Assembly (NCBI GenBank): GCA_038238915.1
Contig: JBBSFH010000001.1
Span: forward strand, 124,001-188,000
Reading direction: 5' to 3'
From: JAVVHE01 sp038238915
Lineage (GTDB): Bacteria; Pseudomonadota; Alphaproteobacteria; Sphingomonadales; Sphingomonadaceae
DNA: 64,000 nt
In this document: one piece after another, positions 53,386 through 62,567 of the stretch
Numbering within the stretch: position 1 is the stretch's first letter
How the letters are laid out: each line of letters starts with the position of its first letter
Program-made: the position numbers and the translations under genes
Notes under the pieces: model-generated
The model's input: only the letters and a program-made list of their open reading frames with translations
What the model was told of the DNA's origin: nothing
Database searches by the model: none

Positions 53386-54981
53386 TCATCCTCCCGAATA
53401 GCCCCCCTCGCGCAAGATCACGTGTGCCGCATTGTGCCCCGGCGCGCCGGTCACGCCGCCGCCCGGGTGGGTGCCCGCACCGCACATGTACAGCCCCGCG
53501 ATCGGACCGCGATAGGCTCCGTAGCCGAGCAGCGGGCGTGCGGACCAGAGTTGGTCGAGCGTCATGCAGCCGTGGAAGATGTCGCCGCCGACCAGCCCGA
53601 AGCGGCGTTCGAGATCGAGCGGGGAGAGCGCCTCGCGCGCGATCACCGAGCGCGCGAAGCCGGGCGCGTGCGCGTCCACGGTGGCGATGATGCGGTCCGC
53701 CGCAGCGTCGCGGGCATCGTCCCAGCTGCGGCCGTCGGGGAGTTCGGGGGCGAACTGCTGCGCGAACAGGCTCGCCACGTGCTGGCCGGGCGGGGCGAGG
53801 CTATCATCGATGAGGGACGGGATCAGCATCTCGACGATCGGCTTGTCCGCCATGCCGGTGCGTTTCGCGTCCATGAAGGCGCGGTCCATATAATCGAGCG
53901 TCGGCGCGATGATGATGCCGCTTTGCAGATGCTCGCCGGGCGCGGGGAGCGCGGTGAAGCGGGGCAGCTCGGACAGCGCCACGTTCATGCGGAACGTGCC
54001 TGAGCCCGCGCGGAACACCTTGATGCGGCGCAGGAAATCGGGCGGGAGATCGGCGGGATCGATCAGCCGATCGTACAGCAGCTTCGGGCCAACATTGGCG
54101 ATGACGCGGCGCGCGAACACCTCGCCGCCGCCCTCCAGCCGCACCCCAACCGCACGCCCGCCATCCACAAGCACGCGCGAAACCGGCGCTTCGAGGCTGA
54201 TCTCCACGCCAGCCGCGACGCACTGGCGCGCCATGATCTGGGTGATCCTGCCCATGCCACCAACGCTATGGCCCCATGCGCCCTTCTTGCCGTTCACCTC
54301 GCCGAACACATGGTGGAGCAGCACATAGGCCGATCCCGGCGTATCGGGGCTGGCGTAGTTGCCCACCACCGCATCGAAGCCGAACGCGGCCTTGATCGCC
54401 TCGCTCTCGAACCAGCCGTCCAGCAAAGTTCGCGCCGATTTGGTGAACAGATCGAGCACGTCGCGCTGCGCCTCGATCGGCATCCCCGCCACACGCCTGC
54501 CCTGGCGCGCGCCATCGAATAAGGTGCGCAAGCCCTCGCCAAGATTGGGCGGCGCCTTCATCGTCAGATCGCGCAGCACGTCGGCGACGCGTTCGAGCGC
54601 TCCGTAATAGGTTGGCAGCACCTGCGCATCGTGCGCGCTGAAGCGGCGGAATTCGGCCTGCGTGCGTTCGAGACCGCCCCCGAGCAGCAGATGCCCGCCA
54701 TCTTCCTGCGGCAGGAAGTTGGAGATCGGCCGCTCGATCACGCGGTACCCGTGCTCGGCCAAGCGCATGTCCGCGATCACCTTGGGGTTGAGCAGGCTCA
54801 CCGTGTAGCTCGCAACCGAATTGCGGAAGCCGGGATGGAATTCCTCGGTCACGGCAGCACCACCCACGATGTGGCGGCGTTCGAGCACTCGAACCTTCAT
54901 CCCCGCGCGCGCTAGGTAGAAGGCGCATACCAACCCGTTGTGGCCGCCGCCGATGATCAGCGCATCGTAGACCTGGCTCAT
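53386..54981 (-). CDS. FAD-dependent oxidoreductase, phytoene-desaturase/PYROXD2-like
   Basis: A 531-residue flavoprotein. FAD site ALIIGGGHNGLVCAFYLAR and ERRHIVGGAAVTEEF; late FAD segment CGAGTHPGGGVTGAPGHN. This branch is related to phytoene desaturases and PYROXD2; no carotenoid genes are nearby. ATG 54981 overlaps the stop of the upstream Rieske gene (ATGA), so the two act together, perhaps in catabolism of an imported compound. Confidence 0.87.
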   Translation of the reverse strand: MSQVYDALIIGGGHNGLVCAFYLARAGMKVRVLERRHIVGGAAVTEEFHPGFRNSVASYTVSLLNPKVIADMRLAEHGYRVIERPISNFLPQEDGGHLLLGGGLERTQAEFRRFSAHDAQVLPTYYGALERVADVLRDLTMKAPPNLGEGLRTLFDGARQGRRVAGMPIEAQRDVLDLFTKSARTLLDGWFESEAIKAAFGFDAVVGNYASPDTPGSAYVLLHHVFGEVNGKKGAWGHSVGGMGRITQIMARQCVAAGVEISLEAPVSRVLVDGGRAVGVRLEGGGEVFARRVIANVGPKLLYDRLIDPADLPPDFLRRIKVFRAGSGTFRMNVALSELPRFTALPAPGEHLQSGIIIAPTLDYMDRAFMDAKRTGMADKPIVEMLIPSLIDDSLAPPGQHVASLFAQQFAPELPDGRSWDDARDAAADRIIATVDAHAPGFARSVIAREALSPLDLERRFGLVGGDIFHGCMTLDQLWSARPLLGYGAYRGPIAGLYMCGAGTHPGGGVTGAPGHNAAHVILREGGYSGG

Positions 54982-56171
54982 GCAAACGCCTGCGGCTGGA
55001 GCAGAGCCGCGTGCGCCCAGCCCGGCACGGGCGCGCGCTGCCGGCGGGCCTGCGGAATGCGCGCGCGCATCTTGCGGCAGAAATTGCGCAGCGCCACCTC
55101 ACGTTCGCTCAGCGGCCCCGCGGTGAAGCTGGCCGATGCCATCCCCTGCTGCACGCGCGTGACGAGCGCGCTATCCTCGGCGTTGACCTGCCGGTTGATC
55201 CGCCAATTGAGGTAGCGCGCGGCGCGCATCTCCCGGCGATCGTCGGGGATAGCATAGGCGATCTCGCGGATCAGCGTGCTGGTGGGGGAAACGGGCAGCC
55301 ACTGCATGAAATCGATCTGATCGGGATAGATATCGAAGGCAAGATTGGGCCACAGTTTGTAATAGGTCCACAATCGCTGGCGTTCGAGTGGCAGGTGCGC
55401 GACGTGCGGCAGCAGTCCCTGATACGCGCGCTCGGACGGGTTCGACGAAGCCGTAGCGACGATCGGCCCCCACATCTTGTCGACATGCGGGCTCGCCTCG
55501 ACGCCGTAGCCTTCGCCCATCAGCCGCTTCAGCCCGGGATGTGCGACGCTGATGTGCAGCCCGTCCGAATAATTGTCGCCGATGTTCTTCCAGTTAACTG
55601 CGCGCGGCCGCAGCGTCAGCCGCCCAATCGCGCGCAGATCCTCGAAGCGGTACGCGGCGATTTCGGCGGCATAGGGCGCCATCATCGCCGCGACCGACGG
55701 GCCGCCATCGTCGTCGAGCCGGACGAAGACGAACCCGGCGTAAATCTCGAGATCGACGGTCGCGAGCCCCAGCGAAGACGTATCGATGGCCGGATAGGTC
55801 GCGCGCAGCGGCACGCCGATCAGCTTGCCGTCCAGATCATAGGTCCACGCGTGATAGGGGCAGACGATCCGACGCACGCACCCCGCGCTGGTATCGAGCA
55901 GGCGTGCGCCGCGATGCCGACAGACATTGGTGAACGCGCGCAAGTGCCCGTCCGCGCCGCGCACCACGATCACGCTCTCGCCGCAATATTCGAGCGTGCG
56001 GTAATCGCCGACGCCCGGAATGTCGCTGGTGTGGCCTACCACCTGCCACGACGGACGGATGACGCGCGCAATTTCGGCCGCGAAGAAATCGGGGTCCGCA
56101 TAGGTCCAGGCGGGAAGGCTCCAGTCCTCGGCGGGATCGGCCGCGCCTGCCATCGGGTTGCTCGGCTCCAT
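54978..56171 (-). CDS. Rieske non-haem iron oxygenase, large subunit
   Basis: A 397-residue oxygenase. Rieske ligands C84, H86 (NVCRHRG) and C104, H107 (CPYHAW); mononuclear site D203-x2-H206-x4-H211 in NYSDGLHISVAH. It resembles RHO alpha subunits of the carnitine, glycine-betaine or aromatic group. The start at 56171 lacks a clear ribosome site; ATG 56153 is an alternative. Divergent from a TonB receptor (174 nt apart) and translationally coupled to the FAD oxidoreductase. No reductase gene is adjacent. Confidence 0.9.
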   Translation of the reverse strand: MEPSNPMAGAADPAEDWSLPAWTYADPDFFAAEIARVIRPSWQVVGHTSDIPGVGDYRTLEYCGESVIVVRGADGHLRAFTNVCRHRGARLLDTSAGCVRRIVCPYHAWTYDLDGKLIGVPLRATYPAIDTSSLGLATVDLEIYAGFVFVRLDDDGGPSVAAMMAPYAAEIAAYRFEDLRAIGRLTLRPRAVNWKNIGDNYSDGLHISVAHPGLKRLMGEGYGVEASPHVDKMWGPIVATASSNPSERAYQGLLPHVAHLPLERQRLWTYYKLWPNLAFDIYPDQIDFMQWLPVSPTSTLIREIAYAIPDDRREMRAARYLNWRINRQVNAEDSALVTRVQQGMASASFTAGPLSEREVALRNFCRKMRARIPQARRQRAPVPGWAHAALLQPQAFA

Positions 56172-56345
56172 CGTATCGACTTGGGTAGAGGAGCGTGCGC
56201 GGTGCCACAAGCACGAGCCCCAGCGCACGTCACGGGCGCTGCCGCACTGCAACACTTGGCCGCGAAACGGCGCGGTTGCCCTTGACGCTACCGCGATCTG
56301 GCCGGAAGCATGGTTTCGATGGGTTGCCACAGCGGCAAAGGGATT

Positions 56346-58802
56346 ATGATACACAATCAGGGTTCATCCACCGCGCGGCGTCGGCATCTGATGCTGCTGC
56401 TCGCAACCTCGGCCGTCGGGATCGCGAGCGCCGCTGCCGCGCAGACCGCCCCGCCCACCGCAGTAATCGCGGACGCGCAGACGGGTGGCGAGATCATCGT
56501 AACCGCGACCAAGCGTTCGGAGAGCCTGCAGAAGGTGCCGATCAGCATTCAGGCACTCGGGAGTGCCACGTTGGCCCAGCATCAGGTCGCAAGCTTCGAC
56601 GATTACGCCAAGCTGCTGCCCAGCGTGAGCTTCCAGTCCTTCGGCCCGGGCCAGAGCCAGCTATACTTCCGCGGCATTACCACGGGTGGCGACGGCGCGC
56701 GCACGGGTCCGCTGCCGACCAGCGGCCTTTACATCGACGAGACACCTGTTACCACGATCGCCTCCTCGCTCGACATCGAGGTCTACGACATCGCGCGTGT
56801 CGAGGCGCTCTCGGGGCCGCAGGGGACACTCTACGGGGCGAGTTCGCTCGCGGGAACGCTCCGCCTCATCACCAACAAGCCGAGCACGAGCGGATTTGCG
56901 GCAGGGTATGATCTCGAGGGCAACAAATACGGCCCCGGAGATTACGGGGGCAAGGCGGAGGGGTTTGTCAACTTGCCGTTGGGTGACCGTGCGGCGCTAC
57001 GGCTGGTCGGCTTCTACGAGCATGACGGAGGTTTCATTAACAACACACCGGGAACGCGTACCTATTCGCGGCCGCATCAGACGGGCACGGTCTTTGACCC
57101 GGTGCTGATGAAAGACGTTCCGGTCATTGAGAACTTCCCACTCACCATAAACAACGCGCCCTACGTGAAGAATAATTTCAACGATATCGAGCGCTACGGC
57201 GGCCGTGCCGCACTCAAGTTCGATCTGGACGAGCATTGGACAATCACGCCCGCCGTGATCTTCCAGCATCAGGATAATGGCGGCGCATTTCTTTACGATC
57301 CGAAAGCAGGCGATCTCAACGTCCACGATTTCACCCCCGATCACGGCCGAGACGAGTTCTACCTCGCCTCGCTGACCGTGCAGGGCAAGCTTAGCAACTG
57401 GGATGTAACCTATTCTGGCTCTTATTTGGAGCGCATCGTCGAAACGACCCAAGATTATTCCTATTTCAACGTCGCTTATGACAGCTACACCGAGTATAAC
57501 TTCCTGCGCGACGCACAGGGCCACGATCTCGACCCAACCCAGTTCGTGCATCAGCACGATCTCTATACAAAACAGAGCCATGAATTGCGCGTCAATTCGC
57601 CCGCGGGTTACCGCGAGCGACTAACAGTGGGCGCGTTCTACCAGCGCCAAACTGATCAGGGCGTTGCGGACTATGTTGCGCCGTTCCTCAGCCAGGCCGT
57701 CAATCCGTTCAGCCCGCCGGTGCCGGGCGGTGGGCCGAACGATGTGTTCTATTCCAACCTGTTCCGCGTCGACCGCGATTACGCGCTGTTCGCCGAGGCG
57801 GCGTTCGACATTCTGCCCAACCTGACGCTGAACGCGGGCATTCGCGGCTTCATCGCGGACAATACGTTAAACGGCTTTTCAGGTGGCCTCTCGGCGATCA
57901 CGAACCAGAGCGGCTGCCTTGCGCAGACGGTTCAGGCGTGCCCCAACATAGACAAGCGCTACCAAGAGAGCGGCGAGACGCACAAGGCGAACCTGAGTTG
58001 GCAGGCGACGCCAACGAAACTGCTGTACTTCACCTACTCGACCGGGTTCCGCCCGGGCGGCGTCAACCGCGATGCCTTCGCGCTCGGCCGGTCACAAATC
58101 ATTCCGGCCTATCGCGCAGATCGGCTGACCAACTACGAACTCGGCTTCAAGACGACTTGGCTGGACCGCACACTGAGGCTCAACGGCGCGCTCTTCTGGG
58201 AAGAATGGAGTAACGTCCAATATGGTGAGCCCGGCCTGCTCGGAATCCAATATGTGGTCAACGCTGGCGACGCGCGCTCGCGCGGGGTCGAGGCGGACGT
58301 GTCCTGGACGATTCAGCATCACCTGACGCTCTCGGCCACGGGCAGCTATGTCGATGCGACGCTGACCAGCCCGTTCTGCAACCAGACGCTCGGCTGCGAT
58401 CCCGCCAACGGCGGCGCGGTCTTCGCGCCCGTCGGCACGCGCCTGCCCGTGCAGCCGCAGTTCAAGTTCAGCAGCACGGCCCGCTACGACTTCGATGTCG
58501 CGCGGTCGAAGAGTTTTGCGCAGGCAACTATCAATCACCAGAGCAACACGTTTTCCAATCTCCGCACGGATTACGAGGTGGTGCTCGGCCCTACGCGCGC
58601 ATTCACTACGTTCGACTTCGCGGTCGGCACGACTTTTGGCAACAAGACGCTCTCGCTCTTCATCCAGAACGCGTTTGATGATCGCGGTACGCTCAGCAAG
58701 AACGCTGTATGCATACCAAGCGCGGTACTGTGCGGTCCTTTTGCCCGCCTCTATCCCACCAAGCCGCAGTTCTTCGGGATCCGCGTGGGGCAACGCTTCT
58801 AG
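56346..58802 (+). CDS. TonB-dependent receptor
   Basis: An 818-residue outer-membrane receptor. Signal region about 1-33; plug with EIIVTATKRSESLQKVPISI (TonB-box area) and VEALSGPQGTLYGASSLAGT; a 22-strand barrel ending in a terminal Phe. ATG 56346 is preferred (AAAGGGA just upstream); earlier ATGs at 56310 and 56319 would add an unusual extension. It belongs to the large sphingomonad TBDR group often tied to uptake of aromatic or glycan substrates. It precedes the sulfotransferase gene by 10 nt. Confidence 0.93.
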   Translation: MIHNQGSSTARRRHLMLLLATSAVGIASAAAAQTAPPTAVIADAQTGGEIIVTATKRSESLQKVPISIQALGSATLAQHQVASFDDYAKLLPSVSFQSFGPGQSQLYFRGITTGGDGARTGPLPTSGLYIDETPVTTIASSLDIEVYDIARVEALSGPQGTLYGASSLAGTLRLITNKPSTSGFAAGYDLEGNKYGPGDYGGKAEGFVNLPLGDRAALRLVGFYEHDGGFINNTPGTRTYSRPHQTGTVFDPVLMKDVPVIENFPLTINNAPYVKNNFNDIERYGGRAALKFDLDEHWTITPAVIFQHQDNGGAFLYDPKAGDLNVHDFTPDHGRDEFYLASLTVQGKLSNWDVTYSGSYLERIVETTQDYSYFNVAYDSYTEYNFLRDAQGHDLDPTQFVHQHDLYTKQSHELRVNSPAGYRERLTVGAFYQRQTDQGVADYVAPFLSQAVNPFSPPVPGGGPNDVFYSNLFRVDRDYALFAEAAFDILPNLTLNAGIRGFIADNTLNGFSGGLSAITNQSGCLAQTVQACPNIDKRYQESGETHKANLSWQATPTKLLYFTYSTGFRPGGVNRDAFALGRSQIIPAYRADRLTNYELGFKTTWLDRTLRLNGALFWEEWSNVQYGEPGLLGIQYVVNAGDARSRGVEADVSWTIQHHLTLSATGSYVDATLTSPFCNQTLGCDPANGGAVFAPVGTRLPVQPQFKFSSTARYDFDVARSKSFAQATINHQSNTFSNLRTDYEVVLGPTRAFTTFDFAVGTTFGNKTLSLFIQNAFDDRGTLSKNAVCIPSAVLCGPFARLYPTKPQFFGIRVGQRF

Positions 58803-58812
58803 GGCCAAGTCG

Positions 58813-60444
58813 ATGGCCACGCCGCCGCCCGCCCCACTGCCCACGGCCGACGCGCGGCTGCGGGCCGCCATCCAGAACCCCGCGCTGCGCCAGGCTGGGC
58901 TGGCGCTGGCGCGCAACGATCTTCCGGTCGCGGAGCGCTTGTTGCGCGCCCATCTGAAGGCCTCGCCCGACGATATCGCGGCGCTTCGCATGCTGGCCGA
59001 ACTCGCCGGCCGACTGGGGCGTTATCCCGATGCGCTCATCCTGCTCGAACATGCGCTCGCGACTGCGCCCGATTTCGCGGCCGCGCGCTACAATCTGGCG
59101 ATCGTGCTCCTTCGCCAGCAGCGCGGCGTCGAGGCGATGGCGACGCTCGAACCACTGCTCGATGCCGCGCCCGAAGATCTCGTCTATCGCAATCTCGCCG
59201 CCGCGATCCAGGCCGGGATCGGCGATCTCGACGCTTCGGTAGCGCAGTTCGCGCGCGTGCTCGCCGAGCGCCCGGGCCAGCCCAAGATCTGGATGAGTTA
59301 CGGCCATGTGCTGAAGACGGTGGGGCGGCAGGCGGACAGCGTGGCGGCATACCGCGAGGCGGCCCTGCGTGATCCCCGGCTGGGCGAGGCGTGGTGGAGC
59401 CTCGCGAACCTGAAGACGGTGCGTTTTTCAGCTGCCGATATCGCCGCGATGGAGGCGGGCGCGGCGCGTGGCGATCTGCGCGAGGGGGATGCGCTCCACT
59501 TCCAGTTCGCGCTCGGCAAGACGCGCGAGGATTCGGGTGAAGCGGAGGCGGCGTTTGGGCATTATGCGCTTGGCAACCGTATGCGACGCGCGCAGGTGCG
59601 TTACGATGCGGATGCGATCACGCGCCGCGTGCGCCGCGCCGAGGCGTTGCTCATCCCTGCGTTTTTCGCCGCCCGTGCGGGCCAGGGTTGCCCCGCCCGC
59701 GATCCGATCTTCATCGTCGGGCTGCCGCGCGCCGGATCGACGTTGATCGAGCAGATCCTCGCCTCGCATCCACTGATCGAAGGGACGCAGGAACTCCCCG
59801 AAATCCAGATGCTCGCGCGGCGCGACGCGGGTGCGGACGGCGCGGAGTATCCCGCAGGGCTTGCCGCGCTGACACCCGAACATCTGCGCGCGCTGGGTGA
59901 GGAGTATCTCGAGCGCACGCGCGTCCAGCGCAAGACCGACCGGCCATATTTCATCGACAAGATGCCCAACAACTGGATGCATGCGGGGTTTATCCACCTG
60001 ATCCTGCCGAACGCAAAGATCATCGATGCCCGTCGCCACCCGATGGCGAGCGGTTTTTCCAACTTCAAGCAGCATTTCGCGCGCGGGCAGGGTTTCTCCT
60101 ACGATCTGACCGACATCGGCCGCTACACCCAGGACTATGTCGCGCTGACGGCGCATATCGATCGCGTGCTGCCCGCCCGGGTTCACCGCGTCTACTACGA
60201 GGCGATGATCGCCGATACCGAGGCCGAGGTCCGCGCGCTGCTGGCCTATCTGGGTCTGGACTTCGATCCCGCCTGTCTCAATTTCTACCGCAACGACCGC
60301 GCGGTCCGCACCGCGAGTTCGGAGCAGGTGCGTCGCCCGATCTTCCGCGAAGGGCTCGATGCCTGGCGCGCGTTCGATCGCTGGCTTGGCCCGCTGCGCG
60401 ATGCGCTCGGCCCGGCGCTCGCGGACTATCCCTATCCGACGTGA
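58813..60444 (+). CDS. TPR-repeat sulfotransferase
   Basis: A 543-residue protein: several tetratricopeptide-like repeats (about 20-280; e.g. RYNLAIVLLRQQRGVEAMAT), then a sulfotransferase domain with the 5'-phosphosulfate loop IFIVGLPRAGSTLIEQIL and the 3'-phosphate site DARRHPMASGFSNFKQ. It would transfer sulfate from PAPS to a tyrosine, sugar or small-molecule target. It starts 10 nt after the TonB receptor gene (AGGG upstream of the ATG), so it is cotranscribed. Such TBDR-sulfotransferase pairs recur in sphingomonads. Confidence 0.9.
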   Translation: MATPPPAPLPTADARLRAAIQNPALRQAGLALARNDLPVAERLLRAHLKASPDDIAALRMLAELAGRLGRYPDALILLEHALATAPDFAAARYNLAIVLLRQQRGVEAMATLEPLLDAAPEDLVYRNLAAAIQAGIGDLDASVAQFARVLAERPGQPKIWMSYGHVLKTVGRQADSVAAYREAALRDPRLGEAWWSLANLKTVRFSAADIAAMEAGAARGDLREGDALHFQFALGKTREDSGEAEAAFGHYALGNRMRRAQVRYDADAITRRVRRAEALLIPAFFAARAGQGCPARDPIFIVGLPRAGSTLIEQILASHPLIEGTQELPEIQMLARRDAGADGAEYPAGLAALTPEHLRALGEEYLERTRVQRKTDRPYFIDKMPNNWMHAGFIHLILPNAKIIDARRHPMASGFSNFKQHFARGQGFSYDLTDIGRYTQDYVALTAHIDRVLPARVHRVYYEAMIADTEAEVRALLAYLGLDFDPACLNFYRNDRAVRTASSEQVRRPIFREGLDAWRAFDRWLGPLRDALGPALADYPYPT

Positions 60445-60479
60445 GCGGGCCGCGTTCGGGCGACAAGCGAAACAGGGAA

Positions 60480-60510
60480 TGGCCGCACGCGTGAAACACG
60501 CGCACGGCCA
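60480..60510. terminator. Long imperfect hairpin
   Basis: TGGCCG-CA-CGCGTG, loop AAA, CACGCG-CA-CGGCCA; the CA/CA pair forms an internal loop. It lies 36 nt after the sulfotransferase stop and before the convergent small gene. Confidence 0.65.
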
Positions 60511-60543
60511 AGGCCTCTCCACGAATAGTGGTAGCGCGCCGCC

Positions 60544-60885
60544 TTAGCCGTGACGGCGATTATGCTTGAGACGATAGATCGAGCGGCTCTGGTGGTCCTG
60601 ACGGCGATCGATCAGCCCCGCGTCGTGGCGCGTGAAGTGGCCGTCCGAAGCGAGGCGGTTGGTCTGCCGATCGATGCTCGCCTGATTGCGTTCGAGGCGC
60701 GCGGCCTCGCCCGCCGTGAGGCTGCCCGAGGTGACGCCCTGCCCGATACGATCCTGCTGGTTTTCCTGGACCCGATCGACGCCCACTTCGCGGTGCTCAC
60801 CGTTTTGGGCAAGTGCGGGGGCGATAACCGAGCCGAGGCTGGCGAAGGTAGCGACAATAAATGCAATCTTGTTCAAGTTACGCAT
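60544..60885 (-). CDS. Small exported protein of unknown function
   Basis: A 113-residue protein with a signal peptide (MRNLNKIAFIVATFASLGSV onward) and a charged, helical mature part: GVTSGSLTAGEAARLERNQA, DGHFTRHDAGLID and SRSIYRLKHN. A recurring E/LT-xxE-xxxL pattern resembles small periplasmic proteins common in alphaproteobacteria, unnamed as far as I know. The ATG at 60885 has GGAG 7 nt upstream. Regulation unknown. Confidence 0.7.
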   Translation of the reverse strand: MRNLNKIAFIVATFASLGSVIAPALAQNGEHREVGVDRVQENQQDRIGQGVTSGSLTAGEAARLERNQASIDRQTNRLASDGHFTRHDAGLIDRRQDHQSRSIYRLKHNRRHG

Positions 60886-61014
60886 AATCATACTCCATCG
60901 GGATGCTTCCCGATCGTATTACGAGGAGAGACGCCAACTCCCCCTCGACTTGCGCATGTCCGTTTGATGAAAGAGTATTTACTATGACATAGGGACGTGA
61001 AATCCGGGTCGTGC

Positions 61015-61617
61015 TCAGCCCGGCGCGATCCACGTCGCGACATCCGCCGCCATCGCGTTCGCAGCCGCATTCAGCCCCTCGGCGACCGTATCGGGATCGG
61101 CGCTCGTCACCGGGCGCACGGCATCGAAGCGACGCACCGCCAGAAGCTTGCGATCGGGGCCGGTCAGCACCGCATCGAAGCGCAGGCGCACCTTGGCTTG
61201 AGCGGGATCGCGCATGTCGAGCCCGAATTCGATCAGCGTGCCTGCGATGCGCTTGTCCGCCCGACCGTCGGTCTGCGTCGCCGGGAGCGCGATCAGACCG
61301 GGGCGCGCCGCGAGCGTATCGATCAGCAGGCGCTGGAACTGCTTGGCGGGCTGCTCGGCCCACGTCGCGCCGACAAGGTAGGTAACGCGCGTATCCGCCT
61401 CGATCACGGGCAGGCGCAGCGTCTGGAGTGTTCCAACGATGGCGGGTTGATCGACGAGGATGGTTGTACGCGGCGCAACCGGGCCCGGCGAAGGCGGTGG
61501 CGGCGCACGCAGCACGAAGAGCGCGCCGGGGGGTTTGCCGCCGCCGCCCACCTGCACGAGCGGCCCGCAGGCGGCAGCGGCCAACAGCAGTGCGATAACG
61601 ATCGGGCGCGGGTTCAA
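61015..61617 (-). CDS. PqiC/ABC-type transport auxiliary lipoprotein
   Basis: A 200-residue lipoprotein: signal with lipobox LAAAAC (C17). The ABC-transport auxiliary fold has TTILVDQPAIVGTLQTLRLP, YLVGATWAEQPAKQFQRLL and RRFDAVRPVTSADP. PqiC-type proteins partner with MCE proteins at the outer membrane. The TTG start overlaps the mlaD stop (TTGA). Last gene of the Mla-type operon. Confidence 0.85.
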   Translation of the reverse strand: MNPRPIVIALLLAAAACGPLVQVGGGGKPPGALFVLRAPPPPSPGPVAPRTTILVDQPAIVGTLQTLRLPVIEADTRVTYLVGATWAEQPAKQFQRLLIDTLAARPGLIALPATQTDGRADKRIAGTLIEFGLDMRDPAQAKVRLRFDAVLTGPDRKLLAVRRFDAVRPVTSADPDTVAEGLNAAANAMAADVATWIAPG

Positions 61618-62567
61618 CGGCGTTTCTCCACTTTATGATCGGGCAGGCGGCGGCCACCCACGAGCGCGCCCGCGGGATCCTCGTCGAGCCGCCCCGCAAC
61701 CGCGCCGAGCGAGCCTGCGGTCTGCCGCAGATCGCGGAGCAGTCCGTTCGCTTCGGGCAGCGTGTGTTGCGAAAGCTCCTCCACCGCCGGGCGCGCCGCG
61801 TCCGAGGTGGCCTTGAGCGAGGCGAGCGTGGCGTTGGCGTTGGCGGTGGTGGCATGCAGATCGTCCGCAAGGCCCTTGCCGCGCGCGTCGAGCAGATGGG
61901 AGGTGCTGTCTGCCAGATGGCCGAAGCGATGCGCGGCGTCGGTGGTCGCCGCAAGCGTCGCCTGCGCGCGATCGAGCGTGGCGGCGAGCTTGGGGCTGCT
62001 CTGCGCGAAACCCGCAGTGGTCGCGTTCAGATTGTCGAGCAGTTTGGAGAGCTTCGCCTGGTTCTGCGCATTCAGGACGTTGTTGAGGTTGGTAAGCAGG
62101 GTCGATGCGTTGTTCAGAAGCTGCGGCGCGCTTTCGAGCAGGCCCTGCAATGCGCCGGGCTTGGTCGGGATTACCGGCTTGCCGAATGGCCCGGGCTCCT
62201 CGATCGGAGCCTGTCCCGCCATCGCGCCTTCGAGGCTGACCACCGACACGCCGGTGAAGCCGACGCTCGACACGGTCGCCTTGGTTCCCTGCAGAACTGG
62301 CACGTCGTGATCGACGGTGATGCGCACGCGCACCTTGTCGGGCGTTTTGGGAAGCAGGTTGATGCTCTCCACCGTGCCGACGGGCACGCCCGAAAACTCG
62401 ACCGCCGCGCCGCGCGCAAGGCCGCTGACGCTGCCGAAGAAGACATCGAACTCGCGCTTGTTCTGATCACCCGAGAAGCGCGCGAGCCAGATGATGAAGG
62501 CGAACAGCGCCACGGTGAGCAAAAGCACCACACCGCCAACCAGAACGTGACTGCTACGCGTTTCCAT
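61614..62567 (-). CDS. mlaD: MlaD-family MCE protein
   Basis: A 317-residue MCE protein. N-terminal membrane helix (about 9-28), MCE domain (about 39-115: FFGSVSGLARGAAVEFSGVP and VTVDHDVPV-like strands), then a long amphipathic helical tail rich in Asn/Ala/Leu (about 140-290), forming the hydrophobic lipid tunnel hexamer. Its start abuts the mlaF stop. Substrate-binding component of a phospholipid transporter maintaining outer-membrane asymmetry. Confidence 0.92.
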   Translation of the reverse strand: METRSSHVLVGGVVLLLTVALFAFIIWLARFSGDQNKREFDVFFGSVSGLARGAAVEFSGVPVGTVESINLLPKTPDKVRVRITVDHDVPVLQGTKATVSSVGFTGVSVVSLEGAMAGQAPIEEPGPFGKPVIPTKPGALQGLLESAPQLLNNASTLLTNLNNVLNAQNQAKLSKLLDNLNATTAGFAQSSPKLAATLDRAQATLAATTDAAHRFGHLADSTSHLLDARGKGLADDLHATTANANATLASLKATSDAARPAVEELSQHTLPEANGLLRDLRQTAGSLGAVAGRLDEDPAGALVGGRRLPDHKVEKRR

